64,000 nt of DNA. It comes from Botrytis cinerea B05.10. Taxonomy: Eukaryota; Ascomycota; Leotiomycetes; Helotiales; Sclerotiniaceae. How positions within the stretch are numbered: the first letter of the stretch is position 1; each line of letters begins with the position of its first letter. The stretch spans positions 1,302,001-1,366,000 of the forward strand of contig NC_037320.1 of assembly GCF_000143535.2 (NCBI RefSeq), given 5' to 3'. The position numbers and the translations under genes are program-made. Of this stretch, positions 12,511 to 24,586 are shown one piece after another. The notes beneath the pieces were generated by a model, which saw only the letters and a program-made list of their open reading frames with translations, had not been told where the DNA came from and ran no database searches.

Positions 12511-14806
12511 TCAACTAGTAGCAGCTTTGTCATCCTCATCCAAGAAGAACTAGAAAACGTTAGTAATCATACACTCAAACTAATAGAATTTGGTACTCAC
12601 GTAGTTGCCGTTCAACTTCTGCTCCTGGTCCAATTGGGAGTTAAGTTTGTTGATACGAGGTCTGTAGTTGGTTGGATCACGACGGAAAGTGACGTCGAGG
12701 TTCTTCAAGAATTTGTTGCAACCAGTGAGTAGCGACTCGGGGGTATTGGCACGAGCGTCGATACCAGGCTGTCCGTCAAAGACAATAACACGATCCGCGA
12801 GGTAAGTAGCCATAATGAAATCGTGCTCGACAATGAAAGCGGTCTTCTTCGAGTGCATGATGAATCTCTTAATGACACGTGCAGCAATGATACGCTGTTC
12901 GGAATCGAGGTAGGCAGAGGGTTCATCAATAAGGTATATGTCTGCGGGAATACCAAGAGCAAGGACGATAGCCACACGTTGCAATTCTCCTCCGGACAAA
13001 GTCTTAACTTCTTGATCGATAAATTCTTCGAGCTTGAGAGGCTTGACAACGTCGGTTTGGAATTGAGGCAGAAGGAAGGCAGTCTTGATCTTCTTGAAGA
13101 AGAGCTGTCTGACAGTTCCCTCGAACTTTGGCGTGATCTTTTGAGGCTTCATACTGACCTTCATACCTGGAACTTTTTGGTTGCCGTCGGGTTGAGTGGC
13201 ACCGGCAAGCATCTTACAGAAAGTAGTCTTACCAGTACCGTTCTCTCCCATCATGACGACAATCTCGGAATCGGTGAAATCTCCTGACTCGATAGACAAG
13301 TGGAAATTACCAAGAGTCTTTTCCATGGATGGATATTGGAATGCTCGAGATCTGTCTGCCATGAACTCATCGGCAGCCTCGGCAATCTTGAAAGTTAAAG
13401 ACTCTTCTCGGAATCGCAAGTTCTCAGTTGGAATGTTACCATCTAAGAAAATGTTGATACCTTCTCTGACAGAGGCTGGGAGAGTGACAACACCGTAAAC
13501 AGCGGGTTTTCCGTACAGAACGCAGATGAAGTCCGACAAGTAATCCAACACCGAAAGATCGTGCTCAACGCAAATAACGTAATCATCAGGTCTCAACAAT
13601 GATCGAATGATTTGAGCCGCGCTAAGACGTTGCTTTACATCTAGGTACGAAGATGGCTCATCAAACATGTAGCTACATCAAAGTCAGCAAGAACTTTTTT
13701 TCGGGGGAGGGGGGGGGGGAGTTGTCAAGACCACTTACACATCAGCCTGCTGCACACAAACAGTTGCAATGGCGAATCTTTGTAATTCTCCACCGGACAA
13801 AAGATTGACGTCTCGGTCCATGATGTGATTCAACTCTGGAACAAAGTTAGTAGTGTCAAGCTTGAATTATTGATGACAAAGCATACCCAAAATGTCGCAG
13901 ACCTCCTTGAAATTATCCATTGTTGCAACACCTTCGATCAAACCTCGAACTGTCTTATCTGGTCCCCTGATGGCTCTTGGGATTCTGTCAACATATTGGG
14001 GCTTCACAATTGCTTTCAAATCGTCTTCCAAAATCTTCGTGAAATAGTCTGTATTCCTGTAAGCGCATGTCAAGAAACATCGAAGGTTTCAGCAACAGAC
14101 TTTGCAATTCAGAACCACGGAAGTATTTGATAACATCTTGCCAGTCGGGTGGGTTATCATATCTACCCAAATTTGGCTTTAACTTTCCACTGAGAATCTT
14201 GAGTGCTGTACTCTTTCCAATACCGTTGGAACCAACCAATCCCAAAACTTGTCCTGGACGTGGTGTAGGCAATCGATGCAACTTGAAACTATTGGCGGAG
14301 TATCGATGAGTTACGTGAGATTCCAAATTTGTTGGCAGATTGATAATGTTGATAGCACCGAATGGGCACTTCTTAGGGCAGATACCACAACCAATGCAAA
14401 GATTCTCGGAGATGAAAGCAATTTTCGACTCGGGGGTAACTTCGATACAGAGGCGACCACTTCGAACAACTGGGCAGGACTTTTTACATTCTTGTCTGCA
14501 TTTCTGCAAATGTATAGTTAGCAACTTGCAGAAAACGCTCAGAAGCGTAGACAGATATATTTTACCTTTGGCTTGCACTGTTCAAATGGTGGATAATGTC
14601 AGTGATATTCATATGGCGGGGTACGTGGTGGGGCAAGGCTCAATGCAAAATTTGTCGCACCTTGTCAGTACTGATGATAGCGATACTAGAGGTAGAAGAG
14701 TCAGCAAACTACTCAAGTAGAGGTGTTGAGTATCGCAGAGATGCGAGCTATGTTGCTCAGGCGACAGTGTAAGAGGAGTTACGTACCGGGTAAGTTTGTC
14801 AGACAT
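12511..14806 (-). CDS. rli1: Rli1/ABCE1, Fe-S ABC ATPase for ribosome recycling
   Basis: Essential cytosolic ATPase that splits terminated ribosomes and takes part in initiation and subunit export. Eight exons (14787-14806, 14661-14685, 14566-14577, 14101-14503, 13887-14048, 13739-13835, 12601-13672 and 12511-12549) join to 1,830 nt, or 609 residues, against about 608 in yeast. The N-terminal ferredoxin-like region has [17 protein letters not shown] (Cys16, 21, 25, 29) and [19 protein letters not shown]1 has Walker [10 protein letters not shown] near residue 110, the signature [12 protein letters not shown] and the [13 protein letters not shown] box. NBD2 has GENGTGKTT near 381, [11 protein letters not shown] near 463 and [12 protein letters not shown]. 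The C-terminus is [14 protein letters not shown]. Exon 3 is only 12 nt long and encodes CKPK, including one cluster cysteine. All exon joins keep conserved motifs. Confidence 0.95.
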
Positions 14807-16593
14807 CTTGGATGCTGTTGCTCTCACAGAGCACTAAAAATTTGCGGGAGAAAAGAAAAATAAGAGAGTTCTCCGGCAGACCAGGGAATTTGTCGATGAA
14901 CTCGAGCTTCTTTGTCTTCCAAGGTCGTTGTGCGTGTATGGGACTGAAATGCTGTAGAGACCTGCGATGGATATGAGGTTGGTTGGTCTTGATGTGATCT
15001 AAAAGATTAAAAAGTCTTTAGTGTTCAGATTGAAATTCGATTATTACACAATTGATATCATTGGCTGTGGGAGCTTAAACCTTAGTGCTGTTTCATTGTA
15101 CGACTGCCTTTGGCCGGAACCACTATTCTCCTTTGTACCCACTGGAAACAATAGAACCACCCGCCAGGACTTGCACTTCAGATGATCATGAAGCATTCTC
15201 TCCAGAGCAGACCGCATCAAGCGTTTATCAGTACTGAATGTTCCAAATTATATGTTAATCGACCAGCCAGTATCTTGGAGGGGAACTCGGGGTAGGAAGA
15301 TTCATTTCCTTTTCATTCAACGAACGATGCTGTGTGTATGCTGCATGTATTGCAAGCCGCCATATACTGTCCTTCTCACGCTGGACTCGTAGGAAATACA
15401 ATGTAGATAGATACTTGAAGTTATATCAAACCGTTGATCTAACCATGTAGGAATGAGTTGATACTCTCTCGCGCTCTCCTCCCTCAAATCCATTACCTAG
15501 ATACATGCCGATGTAGAGATAAAACAACGCAACATCCATTGAGTCGACCTGCCAAACACTAAGGTTGTCTAGACACATGCTAGCTAGACAAGCATGTGGC
15601 ATTCAAAGGCTGCAAGAAATGACTATGAACCTTCACATCAAAATCTGATGCTGTTTGCTAAAAGTACATATCAAATCAGCCAACCAATGTATTCTTGCAA
15701 ATGTTGACTGATCTATGGGATTTTTCTCTTAAATCTCAACAACTCTAGTTTTTGAGACATTCGCTCATTGCTAAAGTGCGTTGTTGTGCTGTTGTATTCA
15801 CAAGCATACAATCTTTAGTTTTGATGGTTTTCATCATTGTAGGGTTTGTCTGGCTAAAGTGCAGCGGGATCACGTGAAGCACCAAAACATCCTAGCTTCT
15901 GCTCGGCTAAGTACGGTAGACCTGTGGCTCTCTTCTTACCAACTGCTCATGTCAATCATTATGGGAAATTCATCACTGATTGTGTAGACCTTCAGATCCG
16001 CTCTCCAATTTTAACGTCCGAAGTACCCAACATCACTACCATCTACCTTCATATTCTTCAAATTCAAGATTGACTCTCAATTATATTGATACCAGGGGGG
16101 CCTTATTAAATATGGCTTGTAAGTTTTCCAATTTTCCCACAAATTCCACGCAAAACCATGGTATGCCTATACCCATCATCATAATGCATCTGCCATCCTC
16201 GAATGCCATCATTTCCATCTTCCTATCTCCTCATGCAGTCTTCAAACTATATAGAGTCCCCTGATCTTCACTCATGTCACTCTTCCGTTGCTGTTTTCTT
16301 CCCCGTATCATGCTCTTCAGCACACAAATCTCCTATGAGCTGGCCTCAATCAAATTGTATCATTTCCATCGACTTTCATCGCGAGATTGCTATCAAGCAC
16401 ATGAGAATGCGCCGATGACATTCAGTATGTCGTTGTTGCTGGACTCACTGCAATCTTGGTGTATATAGGATCGCGGCTTCTTTCCCTTGACGGGCGTGCA
16501 ATTGTCAGAGTTTTCACTACACCCATTCATGGGGTCATATTGTTCATAATAGCTAATATCGTCGTCGCAGCCCCGCAGGATACAATCGAAGTC
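14807..16593. promoter_or_regulatory. Divergent intergenic region between Rli1 and Chd1
   Basis: 1.8 kb between two divergent start codons. Short ORFs of 60-94 codons lie on the plus strand at about 15781-16468, but they match nothing known to me and may be upstream ORFs or chance. An open frame without ATG runs from about 16456 into the Chd1 start, and a GTCGTCGCAG-type acceptor lies at about 16570, so a 5' UTR intron is possible. I see no RNA gene. Confidence 0.4.
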
Positions 16594-19500
16594 ATGAACT
16601 CGACATCCCCGTTACATATGTCCAATGGACACGATGAATCATTTGCAAGATCCTCGCCATCAAATGATGACGCACCAGGCGAAAGCGAGTCAGAACTGTC
16701 CGATGTTGGCAACCCTACCGTCGATGAACCCTCACCGGCCTCCTCAAACCAACAACCAATGTTTGGGGGTCAAGATTCTGATGCAACTGAAGACTCGTCA
16801 CCTGAAGATCAAGAACAATCCGATGATGCGGACTTTGATGAAGAAGAAACACCTGCGGCTGCAGCTTTCAATGGCCAACGATCAGAGCGTTCGAGCACTG
16901 TCGAGTCATCGCGTCCTGCTAAACGCAAGCCGGGCGTCACTGATCAAGATCGGTACATGCTAGAGAATCCTGAACTATATGGTTTACGGAGAAGTGTAAG
17001 AGCTTCTCAATATCACGTCCGCCTTGAACTAGTGCTAACGGATTTTTACAACTACAGGCGCGTCCAGCACAAACTCGAACTATTGTATGTCGTTCCCGAG
17101 TCATCTAATTGATATGCAAAATACAATACAGTTGGATATAAGCGCTGACTATTACAGGTTGAGTCTGATGATGATGATGAAGAAGAGGAAGATTCCGACG
17201 CTGTTGCAGCTCACAGAAATAAGCGTAGGAAGCCAGAGCGCTCCCAACAATGTAAGTGACTTCTTGTCGCGGGTAAACTGGCTGTCGCAGAAAGCTAATC
17301 TTGTGCACAGCTTCCAAACGCCAAACACCAGCTCTGCAATCTGCATCTGCCTCTGATACTGACGAAACCGAGGATTACGGTAGCTTACGAGCACGGAATA
17401 CTATCAAGAAGAATCGACGCCGCCAATTAGAGTCCGGCAACATCGCTCTTCAATATCAAGAGAAGCGGTGGAATAGCCGCCGTGCTGCGCAGGTCACGAC
17501 CGGTGCTTACCAAGAAAGCGATCCCGATTTAGAAGACGAATCTGAATTGATGACCCCAAACCAGTGGACGGAAGATGTTGAAGATACCTCGCCATATATC
17601 GATGTTGTCTTGAAGCACAAGATTAAAGCTGATAGAGATGCAAAAGATGAGAACCTTACGAAGGACGATTTTGAATACTATATCAAATGGCAGGGCAAAT
17701 CTCACTGCCATGCTACATGGGAGACAACATCCTCATTGGCAGGAGTCCGCGGTTTCAGGCGTCTAGAAAACTATTATCGAAAAATTGTCATCGATGACAT
17801 CTACATGACACAAGGTGCTGAGATACCACCGGAAGAGAAAGAAAAGTGGATGCTCGATAGAGAGCGCGATGCAGATGCCCTAGAAGACTACATAAAGGTC
17901 GAAAGAGTTATTGGCTCGCGAGAAGGTGATGAGGAAACCGAATACTTCATTAAATGGAAGGCTCTATACTATGAATCTTGTACATGGGAGACTGCCTCTT
18001 TCATCAGCGAGAAGGCTCAAGATGCTATCGATCACTTTTTGGATCGCAGCTCTAGATCCCTGGTCTCGGACAGAAAGGAGTCGAACCCAGACACCAGAAG
18101 CCCTCACGTCCCTATTCGTGAGCAACCAGATTATATCATGAACGGTCAATTGCGAGATTTCCAAATCACAGGTCTCAATTTCCTGGCGTACAATTGGTGC
18201 AAGAACAAGAATGTCATTCTTGCTGATGAAATGGGACTTGGCAAGACTGTCCAGACTGTTGCTTTTATGAATTGGCTCCATAATGATAGAGGCCAAGAAG
18301 GTCCACATCTTGTCGTCGTACCTTTGACAACCATTCCTGCTTGGGCTGACACCTTTGATAATTGGGCACCGAGTCTTAATTATGTTGTTTACAATGGTAA
18401 AGAGTCATCTCGTCAGATCATACGTGAGTATGAACTGTTGGTTGATGGAAACCCTAAGCGTCCAAAGTTCAATGTCCTACTCACATCTTATGAGTACATT
18501 TTGGCCGACTCTCTGTTCCTGTCACAAATCAAGTGGCAGTTCATGGCCGTCGATGAAGCACATCGTCTGAAGAACAGAGAATCTCAGTTATATCTAAAGT
18601 TGCTCGATTTCAAGGCTCCCAGCCGTTTGTTGATCACTGGTACTCCGGTCCAAAACACTTTGGGCGAGCTGTCGGCTCTCATGGACTTCCTCATGCCAGG
18701 CGAATTGGAAATCGAGGACAATATGGACTTAACTGATGAAGCTGCCGGTGAAAAAATTGCTGCCCTCACCACCAAGATTCAACCATACATCCTCCGCCGG
18801 ACAAAGCAGAAAGTTGAGAACGACCTCCCTCCAAAAAGTGAAAAAATCATTCGTGTCGAGCTCTCAGATGTCCAGCTGGACTATTACAAGAATATTCTTA
18901 CTCGCAATTATGCAGCTTTGAATGAAGGTTCCAAAGGTCCAAAGCAATCATTGTTGAACATAATGATGGAACTCAAAAAGGCCAGCAATCACCCCTACAT
19001 GTTTCCTAATGCAGAGGAGAAGATCTTGAAGGGTAGCGAAAGGCGAGACGATCAGTTGAAGGGTTTGATTGCCAGTAGTGGAAAGATGATGCTTCTTGAC
19101 AGATTACTCGCCAAGCTCAAAAAGGATAATCATCGTGTTTTGATTTTCAGCCAAATGGTCAAGATGCTAGACATCCTCGGTGACTACCTTCAACTTCGTG
19201 GTTACCAATTCCAACGCCTTGACGGTACAGTTGCTGCTGGACCAAGACGTCAAGCCATCGATCACTTTAACGCTGATGGAAGTAATGACTTCTGCTTTCT
19301 CCTTTCCACGCGTGCTGGAGGGCTTGGTATCAATTTGATGACTGCTGACACGGTGGTCATTTTCGACTCGGATTGGAATCCCCAAGCTGATTTGCAGGCC
19401 ATGGCTCGTGCGCATCGTATTGGTCAGAAGAAGCCTGTAAGTATTTACAGGTTTGTCTCGAAGGAAACCGTAGAGGAAGAAATTCTTGAGCGTGCTCGCA

Positions 19501-21404
19501 ACAAGCTTATGCTGGAGTTCATTACCATACAACGAGGTGTCACCGACAAGGAGAAAAAGGAGCTACGAGAAAAGGCTGCAAAGGCTGGCAAGATTGATGA
19601 TCCTAAGTCTTCCGAGGATATCTCTCGTATCCTCAAAAAGAGAGGCCAAAAGATGTTCGAACAATCTGGCAACCAGAAGAAGCTTGAAGAGTTGGACATT
19701 GATTCGGTCCTCGAGAACGCTGAAGAGCACCAGACTGAAGTACCAGAAGGCATTGTCGCCGATGGTGGTGAAGACTTCCTTAAAAGTTTCGAATATACTG
19801 ACGTCAAAATCGACTTGGAATGGGACGATATCATTCCAAAAGATCAGTTGGAGGGAATCAAAGCCGAGGAAGAAAAGCGAGCCCATGAAGAATATCTTGC
19901 CAAGGTCGTTGAAGAGAACGCACCACGTAAAGCAGCCATGAAAAACACGGCTGAGGTTGAGCGAGAGCAACGACTTGCAAAGAAGCGCGAGCGCGACCAA
20001 GTTAAGCAAGAAGAGCTCGAAGAAAAGAGAGAAGCCCAAGCAAATCGTTTGGATCCAAAACGTCCTCTCAACGAAAAGGAAACGAGAAACTTAATGAAAG
20101 CCTACCTCCGTTTTGGTTCTATGGAAGATCGTGGCGAAGAACTTGTAAAAGAAGCCCGTCTTGTAGGCCGCGATGAGGACTTGATGAAAGCTACACTGAA
20201 AGCTCTCACCGAAGAAAGTAGCAGACGTCTAAAGGCAGAGACCGAACGGGTCGAAGCACTAGAGCGCGCAACCAATAAGCCATTGACTAAAAAGGATAGA
20301 AAAGCAGTGTTGTTTGATTACTCTGGGGTGAAAAGAGTCAACGCTGAGACTATCATGGAACGTCCAGGCGAGATGAGAATGCTAAGAGACGTTGTCGGAA
20401 ACTGCCCCGATTTTAAAACCTTCCGCGTCCCCGACGCTTCCAAGGGTGCGCATTATTCATGTGACTGGGGTGCCAAAGAAGATGGCATGCTTCTTGTCGG
20501 TATTCACAGGCACGGCTATGGTGCTTGGACGCAGATCAGAGATGACACTGACTTGGGACTCGGAGACAAGTTGTTTCTTGAAGAACATCGAGTAGACAAG
20601 AAAGAAGAAAGAAGCAAGGCTGATGAGAAGGTCGCCAAGGCTCCTGGGGCCGTTCATTTGGTCAGGCGAGCCGATTATCTTCTATCTGTTCTGAAAGCTA
20701 AGTATTCCGATAACCAAGCTGCCAAGCGTGCCGTGGAGAATCACCATCGAAATAATAAGAAACACGAGCGTAACGGATCCAGAAGAAGCGAGGCAAGAGG
20801 GTCGGTTTCTGCTTCTCCTGCTCCACCGATTAAGAAAGCATCTCGACCATCCGACCACAGTAGTCGTGATCGAGAAAGAGATAGGGCACGTAGTCACAAC
20901 TTCAGTGACTCCCGTGATTCTCGTCGCGAGAGTGGAGGCTATGGTTCTTCAACGCCACTAAAAAGAAAGTACAGCGACGGCGACGATGAGAAACAACTGG
21001 AACGTCGCCCCAAATATCGTAAATCCGATAATGGTGAACCTGCACAGAATGATATGCTCCGTAAACTCTTCAAGCCAATCAAGGAGAGCCTTCGACGTCT
21101 TCAAAACGGCACTGCCAAGAACATTCCAAACAAAAAAGAACGGGCTACTGTCTTGAAAGAGGAGCTGTACAGTACTGGTCTGTTTATTGACTCTATCACT
21201 GCACCTAAAAAGGATGGGTCGGTCGACAGTAAACTGAGAGATAGCCTTTGGTAAGTTTCTCTTCCCAATTCTCAAAAGATATATTTACTAATCTTATTCA
21301 GGGAATATGTCATGACTTACTGGCCTAATCCGGGACAATCTACACAGGCAGTGGCATCCATGTATTCGAAGGTCAGGAGGGACAGGTTAGAGTCAAAGAA
21401 TTAA
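16594..21404 (+). CDS. chd1: Chd1 chromatin remodelling ATPase
   Basis: Nucleosome-spacing ATPase that travels with elongating RNA polymerase II in the nucleus. Exons 16594-16995, 17058-17084, 17158-17251, 17311-21250 and 21302-21404 join to 4,566 nt, or 1,521 residues. The N-terminal 175 residues are acidic and Ser-rich. Two chromodomains lie at about 271-335 (FEYYIKWQGKSHCHATWE) and 368-410 (TEYFIKWKALYYESCTWE). The Snf2 ATPase has motif I ADEMGLGKTVQ near 480 and the motif II box VDEAHRLKN near 588. The helicase C lobe runs from about 765 to 895 (VLIFSQMVKMLDIL, LSTRAGGLGINL, ARAHRIGQKK). A SANT/SLIDE-like region follows (GVKRVNAETIMERPGEM, FRVPDASKGAHYSCDWG). The C-terminal CHCT domain begins near 1420 (NDMLRKLFKPIKESLRRL) and is completed by the last exon (WEYVMTYWPNPGQ). 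The start is the first in-frame ATG. Exon 2 is a 27-nt microexon. Confidence 0.95.
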
Positions 21405-22328
21405 GATGTGAATTCGTAATGTAGGTGTTTGGGACAGTGCTTTCACCTCACGTCTAGAGGAATTAATGTCTTGAAGAACGTGTTGCATTGGCGTTTAGAT
21501 GATGGGAATTCATTATAATTTACATTGGCTCAAATCACGGCATGGGCTGGCGTACGGTTTAGTGGGTTATGGGAAGTTATTTGATGGGCGGAGTTGATAA
21601 TACTCATTGCATGGGAGACGGCGGGGGGAATCATTGTGCGAATTGCACCGGCGTTTTGTCAGGGTCAAGCAACTTTTACTAGTCAATTGATCCACGAAAC
21701 GACACGAGAACATGTACAAAAACTGCGAGCGTTGAATGAGCTTCAGGAGGCATTTAGTGCCTTTTACTTAACACCACGATAGAGTTAGCTATTTATACAG
21801 AGTTTGACACAATTACGATGAGGTTTCAATCAAAGAAATGCACGTTTGCGAGATACCAGTGAGAATTAACATTGATTATATGCGTCAAGAACGAAAGGAT
21901 TCTCTTCCAGTTGTTTTGCAAGGTAGATACATAGGTATACTCTTGTGATGATACCAGTATGAAGGTTCTTCATGATCTACTTTAGATTTCTCCTTTCTAG
22001 ATGAAAGTGCTGGTGCAAATGCTGAAGTGCGAATCACTATCTTTCAACTCACATTGCCTCGTCCACGTATACTTCATAGTCTTCTTCTTCCCCAGGTCCC
22101 ATTGCATTGATTGAAGTTCTTCAAACCCATCAGACGCTAATCTCCGCAATTTCTGGTACTAATTAACCTTACTCGCCTGGGCTCTCTGGGGTAATTTCTC
22201 CACACGCGCACGGGTCAAATTAGAGACCCATTATTTAATGTCTCATCTATTCGTCTGCGCATCGATCTAGACAAACCCTGTTTTCACAACACAAGATACC
22301 ATCAAACAGAAAGGTCCGTCAGCCTCAT

Positions 22329-22366
22329 ATTTATTTATTTATTTATTTATTCATCTATATATATAT
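22329..22366. repeat. TTTA microsatellite followed by a TA run
   Basis: About five to six TTTA units run from 22329 to 22351, then a short spacer and a TATATATATA run to 22366. Seen directly in the sequence; simple repeat with no implied function. Confidence 0.85.
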
Positions 22367-24503
22367 CATCGAACGATATTTGAAATCGTGTACAACGACA
22401 CTATAAATCAAAGTTGTACTGTAACCTAGAGCTGATGTTCATGTTGCGTTGCATTTCGTACGTATTGTACCACTCGTGAGGTGAGGGATGATGCGATCCT
22501 AGCATAGTTGCCAGTCCTAAGATTTTAACGGACGCTCACTGCAGTGGGTTTTGCCCGCATAATTGGGGAACGTCACTGGCCAATAGAAAATGGAGAGCAT
22601 ATGGCGGGGGCGAGGAGATAAGAGGCACAGCAGTGTGATGGATGGGGACGCATTGTGATGTGGAATATGCAATCTTCGATTTATCCGTAATATGGTGCGG
22701 ATACGGGGATATAGCATTTCGAAGGGTGTTCCCTGGCTGGTCAATCAAAAGCCAAACCCCGAAAGTATTTTGTTTGTGGAAACAATACCGAGCATGTTTG
22801 TTCAAACACGCTTTGATCTTGTACCGAGTAAGCTCTAGATCTCGTGTCAAGTTGAGGTCTTATTGGAGCCTAAATGATCAAGTGACAGTTGTGCAAATAT
22901 TTCCGACGGCGAAGGGAAGTTTTATAATGTTTACAGCATGAAGGCTAGGGACTAGGGACGGGCTGACATGCTGTACAGTATGATTGTCGTGGATATGGAC
23001 CACTCATGTTACCTCGCCGTACTTGTACTCCAGGAACGTCCAATTTGAGGACGAAAAAACGAAGGACGAAGGAACATGTCAAATATTCTTAAGTAATAAT
23101 AGTAACAGGACCGATATTCGGTATTTTGGATATTCGCCGACAGCGATGGGCTCGAATATCGACAGTCGTGTCTGTCCACCTACGCAAGTGCGAGGGCTTG
23201 GCTTGCTCGCTTACGGATTACGGATACAATGTGTGCATGGCTAATCAATGGTAGATTTGGGATGGTTGAGGGTTAAGCTTTTGCAAGACTAGAATATGTG
23301 CCATGCCGTCGTCAGTCAAGAACTCAAGACTCTTGCCTATAGAGCTTGTTACAATGTTGATGAACCGTTATCGTCTGCTGCTTCCTATAACCTATTGTCA
23401 TCTTTTACGTTTACTAGCCCCTCTATTTTTGCTACTGTTAACGTTTTTCTCCACCCGTTCCTATTTTGTTCTCGATTATGCCTTGCTGATATTCTTGCTT
23501 TCTCTAGAACCCGTCCTACAATTCGGTCCGACTTATTCATTTTACAAGGGCTTGAGCGTAAAAGCTACCCTGCTATAATGTATCATACAAGCCATAAAAA
23601 CTGTATGGCTTGTGTGACACCACTTCACCCATGCCCCCCTGTCCCCCGCATGTCTCAACCCCGACAAGTCGATCTTCCCCACGAGGGCAAAACCTCCGCG
23701 TTCTACTGCCCAAGGAAAAGTTTAGTCTAGAGCCGACCCTTTCGAGTGGTTCACCACAACATCAATCATGTATAAGGGTGAGTGGGTATCGACGGCGGGG
23801 TGCGGATGAGGGAGGAATAACTTCGTCTGCATTGTTTTTGTTTTTATGCCATTGTTCCTAACTCATCAATGGTAAAAATTTCTTTCTGAATAAGTATAAT
23901 AAGCAGATTCAGTTCGAGTGGGCTTATTTCTATAGTACAAAGGAAATTCAGTGTTGAAAACAAGTTCGAGTGGTATCATTTCGTATTCCAATGTTTTGAC
24001 TGACATGCCATATTGTTTGGAGTAACTATTGCATTTCTTATTGGTCTTTCTAGAAAGACAAGCGAGTTTCAATATATGAAAATTGACTTGAAAGCTACAC
24101 CTCCGCATTCTACTACGCAGGGTATTGTTTAGTCTAAAGCCACCGACTTCAAACGGTTTAAGAAAGATGACTGCAATAATTGTGTATTTCCTCGGTTACT
24201 TGGTAACCTTGTAAGAGGTATAGGTTTACAGCCAAAGATTTCTCTGGGTAGAATACGGCGTACAGACCGCGTGCACATAATCTCAGCAATGGCTGCAGCT
24301 TAACAGGGGTAGCTCCTTTATGATTCCTTTCTTTTGACGGCTCGAGGGATTTTTACTGATTCGTTCCCTACATGTTGACTGGTCAGAGTAAGTCCGGTTA
24401 AAACCATCGACTTCAGCAGTGACAAGCTCTTGTTTGTTGGATGCATACATAAAGTGCGGAGGAACCCCAGAGTTTTGCGGTCGATTCTTCTGATCTCTGT
24501 TGA

Positions 24504-24509
24504 TATAAA
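24504..24509 (+). promoter_or_regulatory. TATA-like box of the hexose transporter
   Basis: TATAAA 78 bp upstream of the transporter ATG. Position and context fit a fungal core promoter, but it is a short motif and not proven. Confidence 0.4.
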
Positions 24510-24586
24510 CAAGCCTGTATCTTCAACTCTCATACAGGCAGGCAATAATAATTTCTCATATCAATTGAATAGCAACAGTCACCATC

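Larger units (their letters stand above)
21405..24586. other. 3.2-kb intergenic region, no gene seen
   Basis: Follows Chd1 and precedes the hexose transporter. It has short ORFs only, none recognisable, and no tRNA-like fold I could spot. It carries a TTTA microsatellite (22329-22351), a TA run just after it, an imperfect 60-bp direct repeat (23692-23751 and 24100-24159), and GCGGGG near 23796, which fits the CreA consensus SYGGRG and could matter for a sugar transporter promoter. Confidence 0.4.

Noticed and set aside
15781..16468. Series of 60-94 codon plus ORFs upstream of Chd1
   Set aside because: No recognisable motifs, overlapping frames and no splice pattern; treated as chance or upstream ORFs.
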